From assembly GCA_016705695.1 (NCBI GenBank), contig JADJLA010000011.1, forward strand, positions 62,001 to 126,000: a stretch of 64,000 nt of DNA, written 5' to 3'. The notes beneath the pieces were generated by a model that was not told the origin of the DNA, made no database searches, and saw only the letters and a program-made list of their open reading frames with translations. A program made the position numbers and the translations under genes. This document shows positions 35,965 to 44,915 of this stretch, one piece after another. This DNA comes from Sphingobacteriaceae bacterium (GTDB lineage: Bacteria; Bacteroidota; Bacteroidia; B-17B0; Aurantibacillaceae). Numbering within the stretch: position 1 is the first letter of the stretch; every line of letters starts with the position of its first letter.

Positions 35965-37620
35965 TTAGCCCTTAAACCCATTCATCTTATCAGCTAACTT
36001 AATAGCTTCGTATAGATTGATGATGCCGGCGTTCTTACCAAGTTCTTCAAACTTAACGTAACGATCTTTTGCGCCCTTTTTGCTGCCCGGTTTAATTACT
36101 TTTTTTCCTTTATAGGTTCTTACACTACTCTTAACTAATATTTTTTTTATTTGCTCTGGAGTAAGCGTAGGATAATACGATTTTAAAACCGCTGCAACTC
36201 CTGCCGCTACAGGTGTAGCCATACTTGTTCCACTCAGGTCTTTATATTCATTTTCAGGTAAAGTTGAATAAATATCAACGCCTGGCGCAAATAGATCAAT
36301 TGATTTTTTTCCGTAATTGGTAAAATTGGCTGCTATCATCGAATCAGGTTTCCAACTCAAAGCACCAATAGTGATCATGTTACTTGCCACGCCCTTTCCT
36401 TCATACTTTGCGGTTGGGTAATGTGTTACTTCGTCAATATTCAAGTGGTCGTTACCCGCAGCGTGCATCAATAATACACCCTTTGATTGCGCATACTTAA
36501 CCGCTGCATCTACACATTTTTTATCCCATGAATATTTCTTACCAAAACTCATGTTCAAAATTTTTGCACCATTATCTACGGCATAAATAATTGCATTTGC
36601 AACGTCCTTATCGCGCTCATCGCCATTAGGTACGCAACGAACTGCCATAATTTTTACATTGGCTGCAACGCCATCCATCCCTATTCCATTATCTCTTTTT
36701 GCAGCAATAATTCCTGCTACGTGCGTTCCGTGTAAAGAGTTTGGCCCTTTGCAATCAGCATTACCATAAAATTTCTCATAAGAATCGGCATAATTATCGC
36801 CTACAATGGTACGAGGGTCAACATCAGGATTCAAACCAACTTCTATCATTGGGTTAATTTGTTGGCTTCCTTCAGCCAGCTGATTTTTAAAATCCTCATA
36901 ACTGCCTTTTCCTTGCTTCATCGACATCATTACAATCATCTTCACTTGCTTAGCTGCTTTTTCTTCAGGGGTATACTTTTCAAGGTTTTCTAATTTGATA
37001 TCGGTAACATTCTGCTGCGCTTTAATATCGGCTTCAACTTTTGCCATACCTTCTTGCAAGAACTTAATTTGGTTGTACGACGATTCATACTTAGTTCTTG
37101 TAGAAGCCATATCTTCTTTCACAGCAGTGTATAACTTAAATTCAGCTTTCTCTTGCTTAGATTTAAAATCTGTCAAAGCTTTTCCTTCATATTTTGGTTT
37201 TAGCTTACGGTACAAACGAGTCATTTCTAAATTCTCTGCGTCCACATTCTTTCCATCTTTACCTCCTAAAAAATTCCATCCATGGATATCATCAATATAA
37301 CCATTCTTATCATCATCTATTCCATTTCCGGCAATTTCGCCAGGGTTGGTCCACATAACCTCACTAAGGTCTTCGTGCTTCCAATCAACGCCACTGTCTA
37401 ATACAGCAACAATTACCGGAACAGACTTTCTAACCTGTAAAAACTCCTTATAGGCTTTTTCGGTACTCACGCCATTTACCTTATCGTTAGTTGGATCGAG
37501 GTTAAACCAATTATCAGGACGCTTTGGAACAAGTGGCGTAGTTGGCGTAGCAATTGCTGTATGCGCCGATAAAAATCCGCTTAATAAAAGGATAGAAACT
37601 GAAATAAATATTTTTTTCAT
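35965..37620 (-). CDS. Secreted S8 (subtilisin-like) serine protease
   Basis: A 551-residue subtilase with a signal peptide ending near ATA (residues 1-25). The catalytic Asp is in AVLDSGVDW (about 75), His in HGTHVAGI (297), the oxyanion Asn in AAGND (390) and Ser in SGTSMATP (466). Between Asp and His lies an unusually long insertion of about 220 residues with a charged helical segment. A C-terminal helix follows the catalytic domain, with no T9SS sorting domain, so it may be periplasmic or released by another route. It stands alone on the minus strand. Confidence 0.93.
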   Translation of the reverse strand: MKKIFISVSILLLSGFLSAHTAIATPTTPLVPKRPDNWFNLDPTNDKVNGVSTEKAYKEFLQVRKSVPVIVAVLDSGVDWKHEDLSEVMWTNPGEIAGNGIDDDKNGYIDDIHGWNFLGGKDGKNVDAENLEMTRLYRKLKPKYEGKALTDFKSKQEKAEFKLYTAVKEDMASTRTKYESSYNQIKFLQEGMAKVEADIKAQQNVTDIKLENLEKYTPEEKAAKQVKMIVMMSMKQGKGSYEDFKNQLAEGSQQINPMIEVGLNPDVDPRTIVGDNYADSYEKFYGNADCKGPNSLHGTHVAGIIAAKRDNGIGMDGVAANVKIMAVRCVPNGDERDKDVANAIIYAVDNGAKILNMSFGKKYSWDKKCVDAAVKYAQSKGVLLMHAAGNDHLNIDEVTHYPTAKYEGKGVASNMITIGALSWKPDSMIAANFTNYGKKSIDLFAPGVDIYSTLPENEYKDLSGTSMATPVAAGVAAVLKSYYPTLTPEQIKKILVKSSVRTYKGKKVIKPGSKKGAKDRYVKFEELGKNAGIINLYEAIKLADKMNGFKG

Positions 37621-37696
37621 TGTTTGTGAGTTAAATTCAAAATCTAAAATATATAAATATTATCACTAATTAATACCGTTTAAACTAATTAACAGG

Positions 37697-39073
37697 CTAA
37701 TTATTCATCTTAGCAACAGCCTCAATGATATCGTGCTTGGTGATGATGTGCATATTTCCACCCATATCACGCAGCAAAACAGCGTTATTATCCTTGGTAA
37801 TAAGCTTACTCACTTCCTCTATTGGTGCTTGCTCCCCTACAATTGGAAAGGCAGCCTGCATCATTGATCGTACGGTTTGTTTTTTAATGTCATGGCTATC
37901 AATCAATTTATTAAAGATATAGTTATCGTTTAACGAACCAATATAATTACCGCCTTCTACCACCGGTAATTGCGAGATATTGAATTTACTTAAAATTGAT
38001 AATGCATCCGCAACTGTTGCTGCCGCATCAATAGTTAGTAATTTTTGGTTTTTGTGATTGGCTACAAGATCAATAGCTTTTGGTTTTGTCATTTCTAAAA
38101 AACTACGATCACGCATCCAGTCATCGTTGAACATTTTTGCCAAGTAACGCGTTCCGTGATCATGGAAAATAACAACCACCACATCGCCTTTTTTGTACAT
38201 GTGTTTCATTTGCATTAAACCTGCTAAAGCCGATCCCGCACTATTTCCTGCAAAGATCCCTTCTTCACGAGGAATTCGGCGTGTCATAACTGCCGCATCT
38301 TTATCCGTTACCTTTTCAAAATGATCGATCACATTAAAATCAACATTCTGCGGTAAAAAATCCTCCCCAATTCCTTCGGTGATGTATGGATAGATCTCGT
38401 TCTTATCAAAAATTCCTGTCTCTTTGTATTTTTTAAATACCGATCCATAAGTATCAACTCCTAATACTTTTACATTCGGATTTTTTTCTTTTAGATATTT
38501 TCCGGTACCGCTTATTGTTCCGCCGGTTCCAACTCCAACCACTAAGTGTGTAACTTTGCCATCTGTTTGATCCCATATTTCGGGACCAGTTTGTTCGTAG
38601 TTTGCAACGGTATTACTTGGGTTATCATATTGATTCGGTTTCCACGAATTTGGAATCTCGTTCACCAAACGCGATGACACTGAATAATACGAACGAGGAT
38701 CTTCAGGATCAACATCGGTAGGACAAACAATTACTTCGGCACCAAAGGCACGCAAAGCATCCACTTTTTCTTTACTTTGTTTATCGGTAGTTGTAAAAAT
38801 ACATTTGTAGCCTTTAATTACCGCACCAATAGCTAAACCCATTCCGGTATTACCACTAGTTCCTTCAATAATAGTTCCTCCCGGTTTTAAACGCCCGTCC
38901 TTCTCCGCGTCTTCGATCATTTTAATGGCCATGCGATCCTTAATAGAATTGCCGGGATTAAATGTTTCTACTTTTGCATACACATCACACGGAAGCCCTT
39001 TTACGATCTTGTTCAACTTTACAAGTGGAGTATTCCCTATGGTCTCTAAGATATTCTTACAAGTCTTTTTCAT
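37697..39073 (-). CDS. Cystathionine beta-synthase
   Basis: A 458-residue enzyme. The fold-II PLP catalytic domain has GNTPLVKLN, the PLP lysine in NPGNSIKDRM near residue 45 and the phosphate loop SGNTGMG; two CBS domains follow at about 335-455. It condenses homocysteine with serine to cystathionine, the first step of reverse transsulfuration. Cysteine synthase is a possible alternative, but the length with C-terminal CBS pair favours cystathionine beta-synthase. It is cytoplasmic. It follows the asparaginase gene by 28 nt and may be in its transcript. Confidence 0.9.
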   Translation of the reverse strand: MKKTCKNILETIGNTPLVKLNKIVKGLPCDVYAKVETFNPGNSIKDRMAIKMIEDAEKDGRLKPGGTIIEGTSGNTGMGLAIGAVIKGYKCIFTTTDKQSKEKVDALRAFGAEVIVCPTDVDPEDPRSYYSVSSRLVNEIPNSWKPNQYDNPSNTVANYEQTGPEIWDQTDGKVTHLVVGVGTGGTISGTGKYLKEKNPNVKVLGVDTYGSVFKKYKETGIFDKNEIYPYITEGIGEDFLPQNVDFNVIDHFEKVTDKDAAVMTRRIPREEGIFAGNSAGSALAGLMQMKHMYKKGDVVVVIFHDHGTRYLAKMFNDDWMRDRSFLEMTKPKAIDLVANHKNQKLLTIDAAATVADALSILSKFNISQLPVVEGGNYIGSLNDNYIFNKLIDSHDIKKQTVRSMMQAAFPIVGEQAPIEEVSKLITKDNNAVLLRDMGGNMHIITKHDIIEAVAKMNN

Positions 39074-39101
39074 AATATTCGTTCTTTTTGGCTATTGTCT
39101 T

Positions 39102-40139
39102 TTAACTTTTTGTTATTTCACCTCTAAGGTTAGTTTCTAATAAATTTTTTATTTTTTTGCTTGGTAATTTTTGTCCTAATAAGAACATGAGTTTTGTTAC
39201 GGCGGCTTCAAATGTTATATCTGATCCGCTCACAACGCCAATACTTTTTAATTTAGCGCTGGTTTGATACATGCCCTGCACTACCCCGCCTTGTTGACAT
39301 TGGGTAACATTGTAAATTACAATTCCTTTTTTTATTGACGCTTTTAATTCGTTAATGAACCATTCTTTTGTTGTAGCATTACCTGCGCCAAAGGTGAGCA
39401 CGATCACCGCTTTAATTCCCGGTGTAGCTAAAACTGCTGTTAGCATTTTTTTACTGATGCCCGGGAATAAATGCAACACAGTAATATCGTTGTTTAATTT
39501 TGTATGAACCTTTAATGCTTTTTTACCCGGAGCTGCAATGGCCATGGTATTATAACCAATATTTACACCTGCCTCTGCTAAGTGCGGATAGTTTGGTGAT
39601 TTGAACGCGTCAAAATGCTCGCTGTTGAATTTAAATGTGCGATTACCTCTGTATAATTTGTACTCAAAATAAATACACACTTCCGATATCATTGGCTTTC
39701 CGTTCTTTCCGCGAGCCGCCGCAATTTCAATAGCTGTAATTAAATTCTCTTTTCCATCGGTACGAATAGTTCCAATTGGCAATTGCGATCCTGTAAGAAC
39801 TACGGGCTTTGCCAAATTCTCAAGCATAAAACTCAAAGCACTTGCGGTAAAACTCATGGTATCTGAACCATGCAGTATCACAAAGCCATCATACTTTGAA
39901 TAGTTCGCTTGTATTGTTTGCGCCATTTCTATCCAAACCTCCGGCTGCATATCCGAAGAATCAATAGGATGTTTGAACGAAATAGAATTCAACTCCACAT
40001 CAAATTTCTTTAATTCAGGAATTTGATTGGTAAGCGCTTTAAAATTAAAAGGCTTTAATGATCCGGTGGCCACATCGTGCATCATGCCAATGGTTCCGCC
40101 GGTATAAATGAGTAATACTTTTGATCTAGGGTTTTTCAT
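39102..40139 (-). CDS. ansA: Type I L-asparaginase
   Basis: A 345-residue L-asparaginase that hydrolyses asparagine to aspartate and ammonia. The first active-site loop is LLIYTGGTIGM, with the nucleophile Thr, and the second is VILHGSDTMSFTASAL with the Asp/Thr/Lys set, followed by PVVLTGSQLPIG. There is no signal peptide, so it is the cytoplasmic type I enzyme. It lies 28 nt upstream of cystathionine beta-synthase on the same strand and 48 nt downstream of the DUF3127 gene. Confidence 0.95.
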   Translation of the reverse strand: MKNPRSKVLLIYTGGTIGMMHDVATGSLKPFNFKALTNQIPELKKFDVELNSISFKHPIDSSDMQPEVWIEMAQTIQANYSKYDGFVILHGSDTMSFTASALSFMLENLAKPVVLTGSQLPIGTIRTDGKENLITAIEIAAARGKNGKPMISEVCIYFEYKLYRGNRTFKFNSEHFDAFKSPNYPHLAEAGVNIGYNTMAIAAPGKKALKVHTKLNNDITVLHLFPGISKKMLTAVLATPGIKAVIVLTFGAGNATTKEWFINELKASIKKGIVIYNVTQCQQGGVVQGMYQTSAKLKSIGVVSGSDITFEAAVTKLMFLLGQKLPSKKIKNLLETNLRGEITKS

Positions 40140-40187
40140 AAATAATAAAAGCCGTCACAACTTTTGCGACGACTTTTTATTGATTTC

Positions 40188-40592
40188 TTAGAATGGTAGA
40201 TCCTCGTTATCGTCGCTTGCGCTAAATACCGGACTTGAATTATTTTCAAAACCTCCACCTTGTGTGTTTTGCGTTTTAGCCTGAGGCGTTTGACTTACTG
40301 AAGGGTTTGAAGCATTATTAAAACGCTCAATACGCCATGCTTCTAGTGTATTAAAATACTTAATGCCTTGCGGACCATTCCACTCACGACCACGAAGGTT
40401 GAATTGAATTTTTATCTCATCCCCAACATTATATTGGTCAAGAATTGTGCATTTGTCTTGCGTTACTTGAAAACTTACATGCTGTGGATACGGCGTGTTT
40501 GCTTCTGTAGTTAAAACGAATTCGCGTTTTTGAAAACGATCACTCACTTTTTGAGTATCGAATTTTGCTTTTAGTGTTCCTGTTACTTCCAT
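40188..40592 (-). CDS. DUF3127 protein with SSB-like acidic tail
   Basis: A 134-residue protein. The N-terminal about 95 residues are DUF3127, an OB-like module (MEVTGTLKAKFDTQKVSDRFQKREFVL, then NPLRGREWNGPQGIKYFNTLEAWR-type pattern). A Gln/Asn-rich linker follows, and the end is DDNEDLPF, almost identical to the DDDIPF tip of single-stranded DNA-binding proteins that recruits repair partners. It may bind single-stranded nucleic acid and use the same docking partners; this is inference. It is cytoplasmic and short. Confidence 0.8.
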   Translation of the reverse strand: MEVTGTLKAKFDTQKVSDRFQKREFVLTTEANTPYPQHVSFQVTQDKCTILDQYNVGDEIKIQFNLRGREWNGPQGIKYFNTLEAWRIERFNNASNPSVSQTPQAKTQNTQGGGFENNSSPVFSASDDNEDLPF

Positions 40593-40634
40593 GTTATATT
40601 TATTTTTTTATTTTTTTACAAATTCAAAAGTTTA

Positions 40635-40690
40635 AAGTTCAAAGCCAAAATTCATTAGATCAGAATTGTACCCTTTTTGGCTTTTGACTT
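40635..40690. repeat. Intergenic imperfect inverted repeat
   Basis: AAGTTCAAAGCCAAAA (40635-40650) faces TTTTGGCTTTTGACTT (40675-40690) around a 24-nt loop. It lies between two minus-strand genes. Confidence 0.55.
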
Positions 40691-40703
40691 CTTACTTTTA
40701 ACT

Positions 40704-41558
40704 TTAGTTTAAAAGCACCAACCACGCCTCTTTTACCTTATTAGCATCCAACAACGTTTTTGCGTACTGATGTTTTTCTTCTTCATTAGTAAATTTTTTT
40801 AAAGAACTTTTATAAGCCGTTAACTCTTCACTTGCAGGTAATGCTTCTACACTACCCAACAAACCTAAGTTATTTCCGCTTAAAACCTTGCTATGTTTTA
40901 TAGATTCCGGAAAAGAATCTATCCCAATTCCAATGCTTGTAATAGGTTTTTGCACTTCAAACAAACTATCGCCATGCGCTCTACAATACCAATTATCACC
41001 CATGCGCGAAACAAGATCTATTTTTTTAGTGTCAATTTGATTGTTCTCATCCAAAATATCATCCTGAATATGAATTTTAATAACTTCACAAATAACTAAA
41101 TTACCCGCTCCACCTTTCTCGCCCAAACTTTTTATTTCCATTACTTTACACTCTAATTGCACAGGTGATTCTTTAACTCTAAATGGTTTTACAAGATCAG
41201 ACTTTATTGGTGTGAAATTTGCTTTTTCAAATTCGTTAACGCCTTTTGGAAACGGGCTACTTGCTAAACTAGTTTGCTGAACCATCTCATAGTTCACCAT
41301 ATTCACAACAACCTCCGGAACTTCCATTACATTATCCAAGGTATCTTTTGTGGCCCCTGTTCGTCCACTACGGGCGGGCGAAAAAACCAAAACAGGAGGA
41401 TTGCTCGAGAAAATATTAAAGAAACTAAAAGGCGCTAAATTTGGTTTACCATCTTTACTAATAGTGCTGGCAAAACAAATAGGACGAGGAGCTATAGCGT
41501 TCTGCAAATATTTTTGAAGAACTTGAATGGTTAGTTCCTTGGGGTCGAGCGTTAACAT
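40704..41558 (-). CDS. Flavin reductase-like protein
   Basis: A 284-residue flavin reductase-domain protein. The N-terminal FMN-binding split-barrel shows IAPRPICFASTISKDGKPNLAPFSFFNIFSSNPPVLVFSP. The domain commonly reduces free flavin or binds FMN in oxygenase partners. The C-terminal about 80 residues are helical and probably specific to this family. No monooxygenase partner is adjacent. The start is ATG at 41558. It is cytoplasmic. Confidence 0.88.
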   Translation of the reverse strand: MLTLDPKELTIQVLQKYLQNAIAPRPICFASTISKDGKPNLAPFSFFNIFSSNPPVLVFSPARSGRTGATKDTLDNVMEVPEVVVNMVNYEMVQQTSLASSPFPKGVNEFEKANFTPIKSDLVKPFRVKESPVQLECKVMEIKSLGEKGGAGNLVICEVIKIHIQDDILDENNQIDTKKIDLVSRMGDNWYCRAHGDSLFEVQKPITSIGIGIDSFPESIKHSKVLSGNNLGLLGSVEALPASEELTAYKSSLKKFTNEEEKHQYAKTLLDANKVKEAWLVLLN

Positions 41559-41653
41559 CGTATAAAAATACTAATAAACAGTGGTAATTTTGAGCGGTGT
41601 TGAAAAGTGATGAAATTTAGCTCAAACATATGCCCCTAAAGGGTTTCAGGACA

Positions 41654-42430
41654 TCAGGAAAGCCTATTTTTAAGCATTTTTAAGTAATTGGGTAGTTGAA
41701 GTAAATGGCTCCCATACCAACTAAACATTTCGCCATCCACCAATACAAATCGACAATTTTTTACCGCACCTTGAAGCTCTTGAATATGTTTTTGATCAAA
41801 AGGAAAGGGTTCGCTGGATAAAAAACAATAATCAGCGCCAGTTAGATCTTCAATTGTGATCTTTGGATACCTTTTTTTATCCTTAAAATGATTGATAATG
41901 CCACACTCCTTCATAATGGAATCAATAAAAGTATCTGTTGCGGCAACCATATAAGGTTTGCTCCAAATAAAATATGCAACGCGTTTTCGTTCAAACAAAT
42001 TACTCACCTCTTTCATGCTTTCAATAATCTGCGTTACCATGGCTTCACTTTCTGTTTTCTTTCCGCAAATTTCGCCAAGCTTCAGCATCATATCAAACGC
42101 ATCGTCCAAACTATTCACATCACTCATCCACACAGGAAAATATTCCTTTAATTCCTCAATTTGTTCTTTTACATTCTCTTCTTTGTTTCCAATAATGAGG
42201 TCGGGTTTCAAGCTCTTTATTTTTTCAATATCCAATTGTTTTGTACCTCCAACTCTTGCAACACTTTCAAACATTTGCTTTGGGTGAATACAAAATTTAG
42301 AGATGCCTACCAATTCATTTTGCAAGCCAAGGTCCCACAGGTACTCGCTTTGCGAAGGAATCAACGAAATGATGCGTTTTGGAACAGCATTTAATTCGAT
42401 GGTTTGTTGTAATTGATCTAAGTATAACAC
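41654..42430 (-). CDS. Helical-backbone metal receptor-like protein without signal peptide
   Basis: A 258-residue protein resembling the periplasmic binding proteins for cobalamin, haem or siderophores (BtuF-like): PKRIISLIPSQSEYLWDLGL, then SLKPDLIIGNKEEN and the C-terminal region. It starts at GTG 42430 with no signal peptide or lipobox, so it is either cytoplasmic or its export signal has been lost. No ABC permease or ATPase is adjacent. Its -7 box TAAATTTG sits 4 nt upstream of the GTG (leaderless). Confidence 0.75.
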   Translation of the reverse strand: MLYLDQLQQTIELNAVPKRIISLIPSQSEYLWDLGLQNELVGISKFCIHPKQMFESVARVGGTKQLDIEKIKSLKPDLIIGNKEENVKEQIEELKEYFPVWMSDVNSLDDAFDMMLKLGEICGKKTESEAMVTQIIESMKEVSNLFERKRVAYFIWSKPYMVAATDTFIDSIMKECGIINHFKDKKRYPKITIEDLTGADYCFLSSEPFPFDQKHIQELQGAVKNCRFVLVDGEMFSWYGSHLLQLPNYLKMLKNRLS

Positions 42431-42434
42431 ATCC

Positions 42435-42466
42435 CAAATTTATTTAAAAAAATTGAGCATCTTTGC
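42435..42466. promoter_or_regulatory. Divergent near-leaderless promoters
   Basis: Minus-strand TAAATTTG is at 42442-42435, 4 nt from the GTG start. A plus-strand near-match CATCTTTG at 42459-42466 lies 6 nt before the TTG start at 42473. The minus one is strong and the plus one weak (first base C). Confidence 0.5.
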
Positions 42467-42472
42467 CCAAGT

Positions 42473-43363
42473 TTGAACAAAGCTAATTTAGGACATATTG
42501 CACTTCTGGTGGCGCAGGTAATTTACGCCATGAATTACTCAATTGCTAAAGACCTTATGCCGGCCTATTTACAGCCTTTTGCCTTAGTACTTCTTCGCAT
42601 AACAGGTGCCGGAATACTGTTTTGGATACTCTCCCTTTTCACTAAAAACGAAAAAGTTGAAAAAGAGGATATGAAAAAATTGCTTTGGCTTACTTTGTTC
42701 GGGATTGTAATAAATCAAGTGTTTTTTATTTGGGGCTTGAGCCTAACAAAGCCAATTAATTCTGCTATCATCATGATCTCAAACCCTATCATGGTGTTTG
42801 TTTTTACATTGATCGTTTTAAAAGAAAGGATCACCATACCAAAAATAAGCGGTTTGTTTTTAGCGATCACCGGCGCTTACATAATTTTACGTTACAGAGG
42901 TAATTTTGAATTGGGTAGCGACACCATGCTCGGCGATCTTTTTACACTTATAAACTCAGCTTCTTGGGCTATTTTTGTAGTATTTAGCAAACCCTTATAC
43001 AACAAATACAGTACCGTTACGGTAATGAAATGGATGTTCCTAATAGGAAGCGTTTACATTTTACCAATTGGCGGATATGATATATTGCACACTAATTGGG
43101 CTGCTTTTGATGGTAACGCTATTTTTGCAACAGCGTTTGTGGTGGTTGCAACAACGTTTTTGGCGTATCTACTAAATATTTACGGTTTACAGCAATTAAG
43201 CCCTAATGTAGTAAGTATGTACATTTACTTGCAGCCTTTTTTAGCGTCGTTATTTGCTATATCTTTAGGCAAAGATAAACTCGACCTAACAAAAATGTTG
43301 GCCGGCGCGTGTATAATACTTGGATTGTATTTAGTAACATTGAAACCAAAAATAGAGAAATGA
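42473..43363 (+). CDS. EamA-family (DMT) transporter
   Basis: A 296-residue inner-membrane protein with ten predicted helices in two EamA repeats. Markers include LVAQVIYAMNYSIAKDLMP, LFGIVINQVFFIWGLSLTKP and the second repeat near residue 155. DMT transporters export or import small metabolites. The substrate is unknown. It appears to start at TTG 42473, 6 nt after a weak -7 box. The TGA stop overlaps the yicC ATG (ATGA), so the two are translationally coupled. Confidence 0.9.
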   Translation: MNKANLGHIALLVAQVIYAMNYSIAKDLMPAYLQPFALVLLRITGAGILFWILSLFTKNEKVEKEDMKKLLWLTLFGIVINQVFFIWGLSLTKPINSAIIMISNPIMVFVFTLIVLKERITIPKISGLFLAITGAYIILRYRGNFELGSDTMLGDLFTLINSASWAIFVVFSKPLYNKYSTVTVMKWMFLIGSVYILPIGGYDILHTNWAAFDGNAIFATAFVVVATTFLAYLLNIYGLQQLSPNVVSMYIYLQPFLASLFAISLGKDKLDLTKMLAGACIILGLYLVTLKPKIEK

Positions 43364-44229
43364 TCAGATCAATGACAGGCTTTGGAAAATTTACCAAAGA
43401 ATTTAAAGATAAAACCATTACCGTTGAAGTGCGCTCGTTGAATAGCAAGGGCGCGGATATTAGTTTGCGTTTGTCGTCTATGTTTAGAGCATATGAATTA
43501 GACCTAAGAAATGAACTTACCAAACAATTAGAGCGCGGAAAAATTGACCTAAGTGTTTATGTAGAAAGCAAAGCAGAAGATACACCTATTGAAATAAACA
43601 TTCCACTAGCAAAAGCATATCACACTAAACTAAAAGAACTAGCAACCGCAATTGGAGAAAATAACACCGATCTTTTTAAAGAAGTGATAAAAATGCCCGA
43701 CGTGATGAAGAACGAGCGCAAAGAGGCAGATGAAAATGTGTGGAAAGAGATCATGGGATGTATTAATGAAGCCATAAAAGACCTTAATAAATTCAGAGAT
43801 CAGGAAGGAAAGTCGATAGAAGCAGATTTTAATACGCGTATTGGTGTAATTTCAAGTTCGTTGAACAGCATTGTTGAATTAGACAAGAACAGACTTGCCA
43901 AAATAAAAGACCGTATCAAAAATAATTTAGGCGAAGTGATTGGGTTTGACAAAATAGATTCGAACCGTTTTGAGCAAGAGTTAATATATTACATTGAAAA
44001 ATTAGATATCAACGAAGAAAAAGTGCGTTTGAAACAACATCTAGATTATTTCACATCTACAATGAAAGAAAACTCCATTGGCAGAAAGCTAAATTTCATT
44101 ACACAAGAAATTGGTCGCGAGATAAACACGATTGGCTCAAAAGCTAATGATGCGGATATGCAAAAACTTGTAGTACTAATGAAAGATGAATTAGAAAAAT
44201 TAAAAGAACAAAGCAGTAATGTTTTGTAA
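43360..44229 (+). CDS. yicC: YicC family endoribonuclease-like protein
   Basis: A 289-residue YicC/DUF1732 protein. The N-terminal IRSMTGFGKF and the C-terminal GSKANDADMQKLVVLMKDELEKLKEQ (DUF1732) are diagnostic. In E. coli YicC cleaves the small RNA RyhB, so a role in RNA turnover is known for the family. The start is ATG 43360, overlapping the EamA stop by four bases (ATGA). Guanylate kinase, a common neighbour, is absent. It is cytoplasmic. Confidence 0.95.
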   Translation: MIRSMTGFGKFTKEFKDKTITVEVRSLNSKGADISLRLSSMFRAYELDLRNELTKQLERGKIDLSVYVESKAEDTPIEINIPLAKAYHTKLKELATAIGENNTDLFKEVIKMPDVMKNERKEADENVWKEIMGCINEAIKDLNKFRDQEGKSIEADFNTRIGVISSSLNSIVELDKNRLAKIKDRIKNNLGEVIGFDKIDSNRFEQELIYYIEKLDINEEKVRLKQHLDYFTSTMKENSIGRKLNFITQEIGREINTIGSKANDADMQKLVVLMKDELEKLKEQSSNVL

Positions 44230-44277
44230 ATAATTTTCAAAAGTATATCTTAACACTAACAATTTAACCTTAAGGCC

Positions 44278-44769
44278 ATGAAAATAAAAATGATCGCAAC
44301 CATGCTTATCACATTCTCAGTAATGTTAAGCACCGCACAAAATTTTTCTCTGCAAGCTAAATCAGGAGATGTAGAATTAGATGCCAGCTTAAATGACATC
44401 AATGTAAAAGCAAAGTTGGATCTGCCGCTTTTCAAAAAGGATCTGGCCGTGGAATTCAACATTGGTGAACCAAAAATTGATAAACTAATTGTAGACATGA
44501 AAATGTCGCCCGCCGATGCCTATATGACCTTACAAGTTGCCAATATGACCAAAAAAGAACCGGATGTAGTTGCACAATCATACTCCGTTAATAAAGATAA
44601 AGGTTGGGGAGTTATTGCAAAAGAAATGGGAATTAAGCCGGGTTCGCCCGAGTTTCATGCTTTAAAAGGAAAAGCCAAAGGAAAAAAAGATAAAGGCAAT
44701 AAAGGCGAAAGTGGAAATGGCAATGGTAATGGCAATGGTAAAGGAAACGGTAAAGGCAAAAAAAAATAG
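44278..44769 (+). CDS. Secreted protein with Gly/Asn/Lys-rich tail
   Basis: A 163-residue exported protein. The signal peptide ends near TAQ. A globular part runs to about residue 125, with the element MSPADAYMTLQVANMTKKEPDVV followed by AKEMGIKPGSPEFHALKG. The last 35 residues are a low-complexity basic tail built from GN, GK and KGK repeats. I do not recognise a named family. The basic tail could bind nucleic acid or anionic polymers, but this is a guess. It lies 48 nt after yicC. Confidence 0.65.
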   Translation: MKIKMIATMLITFSVMLSTAQNFSLQAKSGDVELDASLNDINVKAKLDLPLFKKDLAVEFNIGEPKIDKLIVDMKMSPADAYMTLQVANMTKKEPDVVAQSYSVNKDKGWGVIAKEMGIKPGSPEFHALKGKAKGKKDKGNKGESGNGNGNGNGKGNGKGKKK

Positions 44770-44780
44770 GTCTCGATACA

Positions 44781-44838
44781 ATTTTTTGCAAGAGGCCTTG
44801 CTTCGCCGAAGCTACGCGAAGGCAAGCAGGCAAAAAAT
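44781..44838. repeat. Intergenic palindrome
   Basis: The outer arms are ATTTTTTGC (44781-44789) and GCAAAAAAT (44830-44838). The inner arms are CCTTGCTTCGC and GCGAAGGCAAG. It lies between the tail-protein gene and miaA and could also end transcription. Confidence 0.6.
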
Positions 44839-44915
44839 CACTCGACCTGACAGAGCGAATGCAGCCGGAAGTTTGGCGGCCAAATAAAATGATTTAAGAA
44901 CCTACTTTTATTCTA

